From Phoebastria nigripes (taxonomy: Eukaryota; Chordata; Aves; Procellariiformes; Diomedeidae), in assembly GCA_035582835.1 (NCBI GenBank), contig JAYKAV010001842.1:186001-250000 (forward strand): a DNA stretch of 64,000 nucleotides, read 5' to 3'. Positions 39,475-52,042 of this stretch are shown here, piece by piece. Below the pieces are notes generated by a model. The model worked only from the letters and a program-made list of their open reading frames with translations, did not search any database and had not been told where the DNA came from. Position numbers and translations under genes: made by a program. Position 1 is the stretch's first letter, and each line of letters starts with the position of its first letter.

Positions 39475-40289
39475 CAAAGTAATTGATAGCGGAGGAGGGG
39501 GAGGAACTGGCAGCCTCCTTCAGAACAAGTGTCCCCTAGCAGAATTTGTGTCAAAAGTGTCAAAATCCAAACTGTTTTTAGCTTGTGTGTCTTATGGTGA
39601 AGACCTCCTAGGTGAAAACTTTGAGGAAATACTTTGTAAAGTAAAGGTTCAATATAACAGAATTATTTCAAAGTGCTAGAAGGGAATTTGATTTAAAATA
39701 GTCAATACCCAAATTAGGACGTGTTGGAGGAGAAAAACATTACTGGAATTTGGAGACTAATGGTGTAAAGAATGCCTTTAAGGAACAAGAACTGTCTGTC
39801 AGGCCTGTCCTCTTGGGACATAAACATCTTCATGTTACTTAATTCTCATCAGCTGCTCTCTTAGTGTTATGTGTGAAACTGTATTTTACATGATGCCAGA
39901 ACAGATCAGTAGAATTTCAAGCCAGAATGACACATCTTTCCATCTAAATTAATCATTTGACCTTAAGCAAAATAACTGAGTACTTGGAAATCTGTGCATA
40001 TGGAAATTGTTTAATAGTATTTGGGGTAAATAACAGTTTACCTAGGGGTAAGATTTCCTTGACTGTCTCAAATACTGTTAGTTTACTTTGGCAGCTTGCA
40101 GTCTTTACTGGTTTCATGAATAGTTATGCTACAAGAATTCTTGCTTTTTGTTTCTGAAATAATGTTCATAAATCTAGATTGTCTAGTCAACTTTTTTTAT
40201 CAAGTACATAGCATGAAGAATTTTTTTGCCTTCATACACTAATTTCAGGAGAGGTTAACTTCAATTACTCTGTAGGCATTGTTGTTTTT

Positions 40290-40340
40290 CCCTCCCGCCC
40301 CCCCGCCCCCCCTCCACACCCCCCAACCCCCACCCCCCAG
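40290..40340 (+). other. PRDM2: C-rich tract with a possible competing splice acceptor
   Basis: Almost pure C/T/A (runs of C broken by G, T, A) ending CCACCCCCCAG|GAAATC, 155 bases before the exon at 40496. It would form G-quadruplexes on the minus strand and looks like a polypyrimidine tract with an AG. If used, the reading frame from 38433 would continue AGG AAA TCT TAA, giving the tail R-K-S instead of R-N-L-L. Confidence 0.4.
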
Positions 40341-40495
40341 GAAATCTTAATTCTTAATATTTTTTCAAGACTTGCTTCATGTAATATTTGTCTCCAAATT
40401 TGTTTTTCACCTTTCAGTTTTTCTGTGTAAACATACTCCGTTCACAAATAGTTTGTTTTGTCATTTATCTTCAGTTTTTGTTTTTTATTTTCTAG

Positions 40496-40508
40496 GAATC
40501 TCCTGTAA
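40496..40508 (+). CDS. PRDM2: PRDM2 alternative last exon, short tail RNLL
   Basis: Acceptor TTTTTTATTTTCTAG is followed by G AAT CTC CTG TAA. Joined to the AG left over at 38433 it gives AGG AAT CTC CTG TAA, so the protein ends ...KQELKDFRNLL. Human RIZ has 1,718 residues with a 40-residue tail after KDF. Replacing that tail by RNLL gives 1,682, which is the length I recall for a human short isoform. That agreement supports the call. With an N-terminus as long as the human one, the product here would be about 1,668 residues. The rest of the exon is 3' UTR. Confidence 0.82.
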
Positions 40509-42105
40509 AAACAAACCAAACAAAAAAATCCCTTAATGACATGGTAGAGCTGTTGCATGCTCAACTTAGGATAAGCACTACGACAATGGATGTGAAATCC
40601 ACCAAGCTTGCGAAACCAGCTGAAGCTGACTCACAATCATAAAATTGCCTGCAGGCTTCTTGCTAATATTCAGTGTCAGGCATAGATTTTCTTATTTCGT
40701 GCTTGACACACATGCTGGGCTACAGGATGATTCAGATAAAAGAGAAGGGTACTATTAAAAACAAAACAAAACCCACACGAAACCATCAAAAGAAATAGTG
40801 GGATTAACTAAACCAAATCTTTTGCTCTTGTGTTTGCGTAGATCCTGGTTTTGTCCGTACCTTCATGAATGGCATACAGGCAGTTCAGTTGTATACTTGG
40901 CAAACCAGGTTCCTTAGTTTTGTCAATGATTCAGTGTAGATTCAGGGACAACAAATGTTGCTGCACTCAAAGTATTTTTGTCATGTATTAAGTCTCTTAA
41001 AGCCTTTTGTTTAAATGAATCGGTAGAGGCCAACCTAGCACAACAGAATTTCCTTTTCTTCCCACCTTCTCCTCACTTTCTGAGTCTTTTAGATATCCAG
41101 CATACAATGGGAAAAAGCCTGATTTGGATGTTTTATGGATTTTCCAAATTCCTATTTATACATACAAATGAAACTTTATATAGCAATGAAATACCAGTAT
41201 CAATTTCTAAATACCATATATATAATGAATGCAGTGTATCTTTTTATTGATAAGAAGGCTAGACCAGGACTACATACCTGTATATTTTGAAAGTTAAATA
41301 TATAATTACTCTAAAACGTCGTACACCTCTATCTAATAACTTAAGACAACAAATTGGTCTGTTGTTCATAACAGCTTTTTATGGAAATACAGTTTGTCAT
41401 GTGTTCATATAGCTTTCAAGATTAATGACAGAATTGATGGAAAGTGACTAGTTTCTTTATACAGCCACCCCTTTTATTTTTTGTTCTTGACTTAAAAAGT
41501 AATCTACCTCTTAAAATTTGTAGTTTAATACTTGTTTGGTGAATTTGTGCCACTTTAACTTTCACTTTCACTATCATTCCCATTTTGTTACATTTCTGTT
41601 ATGGGGACTTTATGTTGAAATATTGTATAAAGCATTTGTAGCAAGTTTAAAAAATAAAATATTTAAAATTATTTAAATTGTTTTGGACACTTCAATTGTA
41701 CTATATGTGATTTACATTTTACATTAATTTCATTTTGTTTTCATTTTGGGTTGTTAATCTTGGAGCATGTTCCTGTATTAAAGTTTGCTGTTAGTTACAT
41801 TGTTTCTTCTATTGGAGAGTGATATAAAGACTATTCTAATGAAAACATTAAAAATTACAATTTGACATAAAAGTGGGGTTGTCATTGCTTTTGAACATTG
41901 TAGCCTTGCTGAAGATACTGTAAATGCAGGTAAGCAACTGAAGAGGGATTTTTCTCCTCCAGCATGCAATACATCTTGTAAGTTGCAGATGTATTAAAGA
42001 GTCTCTGTGGTGTTGCAAGCACTTAATGACCAACTAGATGGAACTATCATGACACGTTTTATATAACTGTAACCAATAAAGTAAACTTTTTAAAAGCTTG
42101 TGGGG
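40509..42105 (+). other. PRDM2: 3' UTR of the short PRDM2 isoform
   Basis: AT-rich non-coding sequence after the RNLL stop. Poly(A) signals lie at 41653-41658 (AATAAA), 41777-41782 (ATTAAA, followed by a GT/T-rich stretch) and 42075-42080 (AATAAA, followed by GTGGGG...CTTTTGTATGG). The last has the best downstream element, so the UTR probably ends near 42,100, with earlier ends possible. A 48-codon open frame in phase 0 occupies its first part (40496-40642). Confidence 0.6.
42075..42080 (+). terminator. PRDM2: Likely poly(A) signal of the short isoform
   Basis: AATAAA in AACCAATAAAGTAAAC, followed within 30 bases by a G/T-rich segment, the usual cleavage arrangement. Alternatives are at 41653 and 41777. 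Confidence 0.5.
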
Positions 42106-45100
42106 AACTTGCCTTTTGTATGGAAACCAGATGTACCAGGAAAAATGAAACAATGTACATCTAGAAGGAATTAAGTGTGCTTGCATCCTTTAGTTGTCTA
42201 CACCCAGTTCACTGAGACAAATTTATACCCATTTTACACTTCTGAGTTAGTCTTAGATTTTTGTTTTTTAATTGTGGACTCAGTTAATAAATTTAAACTT
42301 TTAATTAAAATTACACACACCATTTCAACTTTTTCTGATATTATAATGTTCTATTTTTTATATGCTTTAAACTTGTGAAATAGTTTAATTTAGAAAATGC
42401 ATGTAAAGAGTTTTGGCTCTGAGAATTTCGGAATGTTGTATTCCACCACCAAGATATGCATTCTGCCTCCTGCAGTGGAGCTGGAAGCATCTGTGTCCAT
42501 ATTAGTGTGGCAGTTGGGTGGAATAACGTAACATCGTTAAGACTAACAGTATTACAGTAGCCAGTTTCTTAGCATATTCACTACTAATCCAGTAGTGAGT
42601 TAATATTTTCTGTAGTTGTGTATTCAAATTAATACCTCTGTTTGAGTAAGATTCTTTGGCAGGAACTCCCTGTTTACTTTCTCATGTGATATGTCATTCC
42701 TTGAACATGTTATCCTCTCCATAACAAAGTTTTCCCTGAATTTTAACTGATAGGGAAAATCTGGTACAATGATGCAGAAGTTCTAACATTGTTCATTGAG
42801 TGTTTTTGCAGGCACATTGCATTGTGATAATATACACTGCAACTGATGATAGTTGCACCATGATTAAAGAGGTGAATTCTTAGTCTAGCTTAGAGCAGTA
42901 ATTACATCAATTAGGTGGTAGGACAGCCACAGTGAAGGTTTTTAGTATTGATTAGGTTTTACTATATTTACCTAAGTGAAAACATTTTGTTTTGCATATC
43001 CATAGTTGTATTTGGATATTTTATAAGAATTAGGAAACATGAAAAAAAGGTAAAAACTATCCTGTAGTTTTGGAGTTACTGAGGGTGGGACATAAACTTA
43101 CTAGTTGTTTCACATCTTTCTTCTGTAACTGACAAATGAAATACCAGTTGGTGTTTGGTCTTACTGCAGTCTCGGTATTTTGATCACCTTGTAAGGATTT
43201 ATTAGAGATGTCTAGCAGTGAACCAATCATAAATAAACCAGCTTCCTTCCCTCATTCCTTAATATTATGGCAGAAATCCTGTTGCCATTGTCCTTACTGT
43301 TTGTCTGCTGTGATATTAAATCCTGTTGTGTCCCAAGGATGTTGCCACACTGAGATGTTCACACACGTTCGTACACACCAGCTCTCAAGTGAAGTGCTGT
43401 ATGATGGAGATCTGTATTCCAAAATGAAAGCTCATCATCAAGGAAGAAGTTTCATTCCTAAATAGGCGGCTCATCACAGATAGGAAATGTATTGCATCTC
43501 ATCTGCATAATTGAATTTCTATGGCTTTTATAATTGCCTCTTTATGATCTGAATGCAACAATAAAGCTGTAACGATGCCCACAAAGTGCTGACATTTCTT
43601 GAAATGCATCCAAACAGGCAATGAAAACAATTAAACTTGTCCTGTTTACAGAGACTAACTGACATGCTGGTCAAGATCAAATGCAGTGTCAGTTTAATAA
43701 AAAAGGTAATGCTGAAGTGCGTATGGAGATGGGAGATCTAACATGTTGTGTTTACCTTTTTTTTTTTTTTTTTTCTCCACTATCCAGTTTGCTAGAAGAA
43801 GTTAAAACCAGCTTGTATCAGAGAATGTCTCAAATGTGTTCAGTCATAGGCATTACAAGACAGTCCAGGTGATGCAGCCAGGCCCCCTGTATATAGTGTT
43901 TCCTGCCTTGCTCTGCAAGCTCCTGACCCTTTGTGTAAGCTACCTGTAGTTGATTTAGGCTAGTGTATTTCTGGGACTATGATTTGTTGGCATTTTGTAT
44001 TGTAAGCCTTTTATTTAAAGTTCTGGTTTAGTTCCTGATGATTTTCTTCAGGGAGATGTCATAAAAAACTAGATCCTGGCAATTTTGTGTATAAATTTTC
44101 AATTTCAAATGTAGAAATGAATAGCACTCCTTCACTTACTGAGGTTTGTGACTTAATTTCCAAAATTACAGGGCCAGTTCCAGCTTTTTCTGGAGTCAAG
44201 TTCAGCTAAGAAGCTGAGTTGCAAGTGATAACCTGTGACAGACAAACAGTTTGTGAATGACCTTAAAAAGAGAACTTAGAAGACCTTACATACTAATTCT
44301 AGCTTTTATTTACTGAATGTGTGATCTGCGTGAGTCACGTGATATTCTACTTCTATTCATGATGAAAATGAGCTAAAGGATAGATTCTGAACAACAAGTG
44401 CATGCTGTTTTGGATCTGAGCTTTTGTGGTAAGTGAATTATGAACAAGAGGTAAACTTCCACATCTTCTATTTAATTAAACTGTTAAAGAATTAGAAAGA
44501 AACTCTTGGGCCTAGCGTGAAATTTCATAGTAGTAACTGAAGATACTTTGATACCAATATAGAGCAAAGCTGTTTTTGGGTCACCCCTATACAATATTTA
44601 AAAACAGAATATTAATACTTGTTGTAGAATTAATACCGTATCGTGTTTGGTGTTTTTAAGCCGTAGCTGGAGTTTTGAAAAGCGCTTAACAGTTGGATGC
44701 ACAAATCTTAGAAGTTTAATGGGAACTCTGTAAAGCTTCACCTACACAACCACAATAATCTGAATTACTTTTTGAAGTGGATTGCTTCGTCTAAACTTTG
44801 TGGATGGACACTTATGCAATATCTAGTGAACTGAGAGCTAAAGGCTACTCAAAGAGATGTCTTAGAAAACACTTGGGAATAAAGTAAAAATTCAAACGCT
44901 CGAGATTTCAAAAAGGCTTATATTCAGATTGCAGTAAAAATCCATAGTTTCCTGTTTATGTATGCCATGTGGTGCATTTTAATTATATAGTTGCATACTG
45001 TACTTTTTTGGTAGAAACCATGTCACCTCATAGGGTGGAGTTGCTCTAAAAGTGAATAGCAGCTCTCTAATGGAAGAGGGTCTGTGTAGGACCTTCNAGT

Positions 45101-47594
45101 ATTTTTTGGAAGAGTGGGAAGGTGAGGAAAATAATTCCATTTCAGAGCAAGCTGCAAATAAAACACTACAAGAAAGGTATGGTATATTAAGTGTACGGTT
45201 AATGGTCCATTTTACACATCAAATGAGACAATGAAATACGTTAATGTTATTAAAGATGGGTCTTTATTCCATACGTATGAATGACTTGATGTCATTTCCT
45301 AAGCTTTCTTTGGGATCTTGACTTTGCAATTTAAGTAATGTCTTACAGGTATTTTTTGAGTTAATACCAAGGTGACACTCAGACTGTAGATGAAGTTGGT
45401 GCTACTTTGTGCTCATCACTTACAGTCAGGCAAGGGTCCCCACCCAAATGTTTAAAATGCAAATAGATTATTAGACCAAGAGTTGGAAAGGAAGATGGTG
45501 TAAAGCATCCAGTGTCTAATATGAGATCACTGGCAGAACTCAGAAAGGAACAGGAGGTATGAGAGTCCAATTCTGTCTCTGGACCACAGTCTCTTCAGCC
45601 ACTAACTACTTTTAAACCTCTTCCTTAGTTAAGAGGAAGTGTTACTGCTATTGAGTCACCTCTGACTACTGCTTCCTGTGCATACTTCATCGCTTTTCAT
45701 TCTCATTTTGCTGATCCTGCACNTTTACTTCTCTTAGTAAGTCTTTGAAAATACTTTTGGTAGAGTGTACTTTTGAAAGCATGCATTTGAAAAAGAGCAT
45801 TGAAATACTGCTTTATTTTCAGATACAAGGCAGTAAAACACTGAAACTCAAAGGGAAGCTTGAGCAGGCATCAAGTTGGAGGGAGGCTTTTTCTTAAGAG
45901 ATAGGTAGCTCCTTCATTTCCCTAGTTTATTCACAGGTCGAGTGGTTTGTGGAACATAGTATAGTAATCAGCAACATGCACTTTGTTTGTATATATCTCT
46001 GCTTATTTTTTGTAAGACTTCTATGTTTTGCAAGCCAAACAGGGTCTCTGAGTCATGTTTTGGATGTCGGTACTCCCAGAAACTGCCAAAGGGTTGTGAG
46101 AAACAGCTTTGATTATTCAGTGGGTGATGTTCCATTTTTCAGAAATACAGGCTCAGCATTCAGTCTGTGTGGTGCAAGGTGGTATTACACACTGGAGGTG
46201 TGCTGCCCTTCAGATGAACAGCAAAATTGAGACTTGCACTACTCATAATGCCCTGTGTCAGTCAAAAAAGAGTAATAATCTGATATCTGGGCCTGTTTCA
46301 GCAGAGCCTGCCTCAATTCCTTCTGCAGTTTAGGCAATGCTACTCAGCGAAGTTAAATGCCTATGGTAAAGTAAATGCGAGGACTGTTTTTCAGGGAAGT
46401 GATTTTGTCGAGAACACAGAGGACTTGCTACCTGCTAAGGGCATTTGAAGGCCTGGCAGCAAGTGGAAACAGAAGAGAGCTCAGTCTGTTATCCTTGCTG
46501 CAGTTCGGTGTTGAACCGTGAGCACTGACGCTGCTCCAGTGCTGCTCTTGGAGGGTGTTTGCTTTGGAAGTGCTCAGGCAGACTGAGCAAACTCACTCTT
46601 GTGCAGATCGTGTGTGTAGCAGTTAGTCATGTTCCGGCTGTGACTTGAGGGTAGAATTTACTTAGCATTTCACTTAGGTACTGTGATTTCTGCTAAACGT
46701 TGCAGTGTGGAAGGAGGTAGGAAGATGAGAAATAATGAATTCTTCCATCGTTGAGCTGCTTTGAAGAGTTGCACACTCAAACTCTGCTGTCACTGGAGTT
46801 TGAAGTTGTATTCCCCATTCATTATGGCAAATGCTTTCACTCACCTTTTTAAATCAAAAGCACATTTTGTCCTGTGGTTTCTTTTTTATGTAATGAAATG
46901 TGCAGGACTGAAGGGTCATACTGGTTCTGCTAGCCTTCAGTAATCATTTTGAACTCACTGGAGTAACCATTTCTATATAAAATAAATAAAAATCAACTAC
47001 AGTCTTCCCTATGTGTGATAAAGTTTTCTCATGCTTTTCCACTGTCATGAATGTGATTCAGTAGATAAAAACTTTTTATCAAATTATCAGATTAGATTAC
47101 TTGACAGTGTAGAAGATGTATTTGAGTACTGCTATTTTTAATCCAACATTCTTCACCTTTTGGCTTGCACAATGCTCTGTGCTTCTTTAAAAGGGCAGGA
47201 AGATAAATTGCTGATGTGATACTGTTCATCTAAATTTATAGACCCAGACCAAGATTTTTTAAAGTGACTAATAATTTCTTTGAGCTCAATTTGGAGTACC
47301 ATCAAGGAGACTGATTTTCCAAAAGAGCTCAGTAGCCATCCTCAGTGCTGAGGCTACTTTAGATCACAAGTTGCTTTCGAAAATAGTTACGTTTAAGTAA
47401 AATGGTATTGATACATTAGTTTTAGGTGGTCCCCCAGGTGAGTTGTAGGCATGGTGTGAGATTTTTTTCAACACTTCTCAATGTTGGTTTGGTGTTCATC
47501 ACTGAAGTTAATAGTGGTCTGAAGCAGGATTTCACTGGGAGTGGAACTAAGTCAACAATGAAGAAACTTGAACTTTAGAGCACATGTGTGAAAC

Positions 47595-47660
47595 AAAACA
47601 ATTTTTGAGTTATTGTGGGGGAGCAATAAAACAATGTTTGTGTTATTGTGGGGGAGCAAT
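47595..47660 (+). repeat. Tandem duplication, 33-bp period
   Basis: TTATTGTGGGGGAGCAAT occurs at 47610-47627 and again at 47643-47660, and the sequence before each copy (AAACAATTTTTGAG, AAACAATGTTTGTG) is also similar. Two copies of a 33-base unit. Confidence 0.85.
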
Positions 47661-48059
47661 GCTACTTTAAAGGTATTAAGTTCTTTGAACCACTGTGGTT
47701 AGAGTGCTGCTATGTATCTTCTTGAAAGTTGAGAATGCAAAGGATCTCAATAACAGGTTTTTCCAGTTTAGATTCATGAAAGGCCTGACCATAAAATCAT
47801 AATATTCATGTTGTGTCCTTTAGCGTCACGTGATTGCAAGATAAAATCCTGACGTGTTCCAGTTTTTTCACCGCTTTCATAAATAAACGCACATAAGTCT
47901 CAAAATAGCTGCAGTATAGCACGTTAAGATCCTTTTTGCTTTCTGCTGCTCCCCCATTTTTTGTACACAGAGGCAGGACTCTTCCGCAGAAAAGGGAGAC
48001 ATCCCCCTCAACAAAGTTCTATCCACAAACGTTTTTGTCCTGCTAAATATTTTGTTTTG

Positions 48060-48061
<2 letters not shown>

Positions 48062-48101
<40 letters not shown>
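48062..48101 (+). repeat. 40-base poly(A) tract
   Basis: Pure A run after TATTTTGTTTTGCT. The same 12-mer TATTTTGTTTTG also precedes the A tract at 1926. No flanking direct repeat is visible here. Confidence 0.9.
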
Positions 48102-48103
<2 letters not shown>

Positions 48104-49079
48104 AAGTTCATGTAATTGGTGGTTGATGTTTTTCCAAGTCCTTGTTTTGTGTATTTACTTTCCCATTAAGCAATATGCTAGTGCAAGAGAGTACATGCCA
48201 GTTAGGTTAGCAACACGATGTTTTAGTTCTCACTGAGAGCAGAAAGCCCAGAAATCTCATTTATCTGTGCCCCGAAACCCCCTCGCTTGCCTTCTGGCCT
48301 GTAAAATTACCTTGTCTAACTGCAAAGCCAGGAATTTAGGCTTAATCATCCACACCTCTTTAACTTTTTTTTCCCAGGCAGTCAATTATTTTAGGAGTCA
48401 GTCTGTGTCAGCTTAGACATTGTTTTATTTAAGAGGAGTAAACACTTTTGATAGAATATGTCCCTGATGTATCTATTGTTAGGAGATATGTTGGAGTGCG
48501 TGTGTGTGTGTCTGAAATTTTGGACCACATGCATGGGTTTTTTTTAGATTAGGAGTGTAGAAGTATATGCCCTGCAAGAAAAACACACTTCAATTAAGGT
48601 AAAATGTGAAACTAAATTACCTGAATGTTTTATCACATCCTGCGATGACTTTGCTCTGTTCACTGAATTTCACTGGTGTGACCAGCAACCATACCGGATC
48701 ACTGCAAGCCTTCATTCCCACAAGTAACGTGGCTTATTTTTCTGGGACATTTCTAGTGAACTAAACTAGCAACTTGGAAGAATGTTAATTGCACAAGTAT
48801 GGTAGGAGACAAGGTAATTTGCATTAAAAATACCAAATGTATTTTGAGAATGTCTGAGGAAAGGGCGTGTGCCAGAATCTGGCATTTTTACTAGCCTTCT
48901 AGTTTGCATGTGCTGCTCGCTTCAAGGCTCAGTGGCCTAGGAAGGTATATGGAAGTATGAATTTCATTTAGACAAATAAGGTGAAACTTCTTAAGTATTC
49001 AGGGGACAAATTAACTTGGGGAATAGTAATGCACTGTGGTAGGGGAACCTTTGCCATTGTTCCTGCCTCTGCTTTAAGA

Positions 49080-49200
49080 CTGCAGATTTTCTGGGTGACC
49101 TTGGCAAATCGCTTCTTTCTTCTGACTCAGTTCTGCATCTGAAAAATGGGGATTATGGTACTGACTCATACCACAGAACACTTTTAGATCCAAGGATGGA
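49080..49200 (+). mobile_element. MIR-like ancient SINE fragment
   Basis: GGGTGACCTTGGCAAATCGC, then TTCTGACTCAGTTCTGCATCTGAAAAATGGGGATTATGG read on base by base, matches the MIR/CORE-SINE pattern in which a gtgaccttgggcaagtcac block is followed by cctcagtttcctcatctgtaaaatgggg. The fragment is diverged, as expected for an old amniote repeat. Confidence 0.75.
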
Positions 49201-52042
49201 TCCAGACTGTAAGACCTGGAATTTAGTGGGTTTTTATTGTAGCAAGTCTCACCAAATTCAGTGATTTGTCTCTCTCTTTAGTTAGGGTGTGCTTTCACTT
49301 GAGAGAGAGATTTAGGCCCTGTCTACGTGTAAAAAAAAAAAAGCAGCATCATTTAACTTTTGGGTTAGCGTTAATTTATGGTATAACTAGTACATTTACT
49401 GTTTATTCTGATTTAAAAGTCCTAGTTGACAGAGAAAACTTAGTGTAGACGAGTCCTTCCTGCTGCCTAACATTTGGTTTCTGTGNCCTTTTTCTTGCAA
49501 GCGTAGTATGTTTTCTGATGCTATTCCTTCCCGCCCCCCCCTTTGTTGTTTTTTTTTTCTTTTGCCAGCTAAGACTGTTCATAAACAATGGATTTGACAG
49601 AGCTGGATGTAGCATGGGGTGTGCTGTCTGTCCTCTGTTCTTTGGTCCAGGATGTGGACTGTGCACAGTGGTGTGATGGGGCTGGGGTACAGCCCCCTCG
49701 CCCCTTCCTGATAAAGTCCTTATTGCTCGGCTGCATCGGCACAGGGCGTCTAAGAATTCCTTTTCTTTTGCCTGTCTCCAGTTACCCCAGCATGGGTGAT
49801 GGTGAAAGCAGGTGCAAAGTGACAGTGCTAGAAATAGCAATCTCAATAACTGTTCCCACATGCGATGGGGGTATTTCAGCTCCCCTCCCCCTCTGAGATT
49901 AGCTTGTCTTGCACACCCAGGGAGTTACTCCTAAAACATCCAGGCATCCCTCCATTTCTTTAAACAGACTATTTAAAAACAGGGTTATCAATCCACTTCA
50001 GTTTAATACCAGTACAGAGGAGGGCACTGATTTCCTAACTACTTTCGCAGGGCAAACATCACTGCTCTGCCAAGCTGCATGGGGAGCAGTCGGTGCTTTG
50101 CCGTGTGGTTTCAATGCATGGCTAATTGAGAGCAGAATGGAAAGGCAACAGTAAGAACTCCATTAAGAACTCAATTTCAATTTCCATCCAGAAAAACAAT
50201 CCCTTTTTATCTTGTTCCTCTAATCCTCAACTTCGGAATAATAAGCCAATGATCTATTAGCTTTAAAGCTAGATGAAATTAGGGGGTGAAAGATCCCTTT
50301 AGCATATTGGTTTTCGGGGGGGGATGAGGGGTGTGCATTTGAAAGTGCAGGTCAGATTTTCTCAGCTACTTTGTCTCTTTGGATTTGAGGCTTTTTTTTT
50401 TTTTTTTTTAAAGTTTCCCACAGGATCTAGGCATTGGCTCATTGCATGCAATAACACACAGATGTTATTGATTACGGAGGAACTTTTACAAGTCGTAATT
50501 AATTTTTTTACATTAAGCATTACTTAAATGGAAACATTCTAAATAAAAAGAAACTAAAATTTCTCTCTTCTAGTTATAGTAAAGAACTGAAGCCAAACAA
50601 ACTAAACTTATTTTGGATATTCTGCTGTTTCCCTTGGTAACAGTCCTTATATGGGACAACAAAATCTGGCTTTTGTTGACTTCCTCATTACCACTTTCTG
50701 ATTCTTACACACTAGATGAATGCTTCAGTATTAAATTCACAAAGGCTGGAGAGTAGGATTTATGTATAACAATAACAAAATTTTGGCAGACTATTTTAAC
50801 CACAGATTTTAATTTGGAAATAATTGAATTGCTTACTTCTCAAAATTTCTGTGGTTTTGTTTTTGTGTTGTAATGGAAAATTTTGGTCGTCTTTATGTCT
50901 AACTTGCAGTTACACTGCACTGCAAAATCTGTATGTAAGGACAAACTAACCGAAATCTCCTCTAAAGGGCGTATATTGAACCCTAAAAATGACCTGGAGA
51001 AAACCCTAACTTTTAACTCTTCTTAGACATGTTGTTATGTCATAAAATTATATTTCAAAAGATGTTCCCTTGGAAGAACACAAGTAGTTGGTTTTGGTTA
51101 GACCTTTGAAGAATTTGCATATCCAAGGTAGGTATGTAATTACCGCAAGTATGGGGGGTGCACAGGTGTGAGGGGGAGCAGACATGCGTCTGCATGCACC
51201 AAGGAGGTACAAGTATGTGCAAGACGGCGAAAGATGCTGAATTGAAAAACAAATAGAGGATTTTTTTTTTATCTTTTAGTGTGAGGAAGTTTAGCTTGGG
51301 TATGCATTTGAACTGAGATTTTATGTTTAGAATAGGGCATAAGCCTTTCTACTTCCCTTGCTTTGGCTCGTGTTTTCAGGCTTTCTTCTTGAAATCACAA
51401 TCAACAGAGATGCAATACTGTCAGTTAAAATCTCTGATTTTCACTTTCACTTTGGGATTCTTGGAGTTAGTCTGAAATTTGAAGTGAAATAGCGTATCAT
51501 CTGCAATAAAGGTACTGTAGCAGCGCTCACTAGTCACCTGTATGCGTCATTGTTGAGTCTGCCAGGGCTGTAGTGGCAAAAGTGTACTGCACACTTTGAC
51601 CTTGGGAAAAATTACCAGATGTGATATTATGCTTGTAGAAAGTAAAATTCCTTTGCCATAAATATATATTTTAAAACCTGATACAGACTGTCCTGAGAAA
51701 ATAGACCGTGGCTCTTCTAGTTGTTCTTTACATAACTGTGGATTGGTCTGTCTGTCCCAGTTGGGGGGTCTCTAACTGGGACATCGGGTGGGAGGCTGGA
51801 TGCTAGTTCCAGTTGACATTGTCTGTTTCCTACTTAAATAAACGAACAGGGTAAGTTCAGAACAAGGCAGAAAAACCCTCTTGCCTTCTGAAGTGGCTCT
51901 CAGTACTTGCAATGTGGGTGGAGTGCAGGGTTTCTTTCTCGTCACTTACTGAAGGCCCGATAGGGCCCTAAAGCATATGTCTGCTTTTTTTCCCCTGGTA
52001 CCCTAATGCATGTGTATGAGTTTCTTCTGCCTCTTTGTATAG

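Larger units (their letters stand above)
38434..40495 (+). other. PRDM2: PRDM2 intron before the short-isoform last exon
   Basis: Intron from GTAAGC to TTTTTTATTTTCTAG (ends 40495). It holds a 49-base T tract (39424-39472) and a C-rich tract ending in CAG (40290-40340). An open frame at 39338-39679 spans the T tract and is an artefact of poly-Phe. No other gene is seen. In the long isoform this DNA is part of a 13.6-kb intron reaching 52042. Confidence 0.8.
42106..52042 (+). other. PRDM2: Downstream part of the long-isoform intron
   Basis: About 10 kb of non-coding DNA between the short-isoform 3' end and the long-isoform last exon; the acceptor is TTCTGCCTCTTTGTATAG (ends 52042). It holds a 33-bp tandem duplication (47595-47660), a 40-base A tract (48062-48101), a MIR-like SINE (about 49080-49200), a T tract near 50391-50409, and single Ns at 45088, 45723 and 49486. 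Blocks at 43470-43660 and 49940-50300 have a non-repetitive look that suggests possible conserved elements. No coding exon is supported. Confidence 0.65.

Noticed and set aside
39338..39679. Poly-Phe open frame that could mimic a membrane protein
   Set aside because: It spans a 49-base T tract inside an intron, with no start context or homology.
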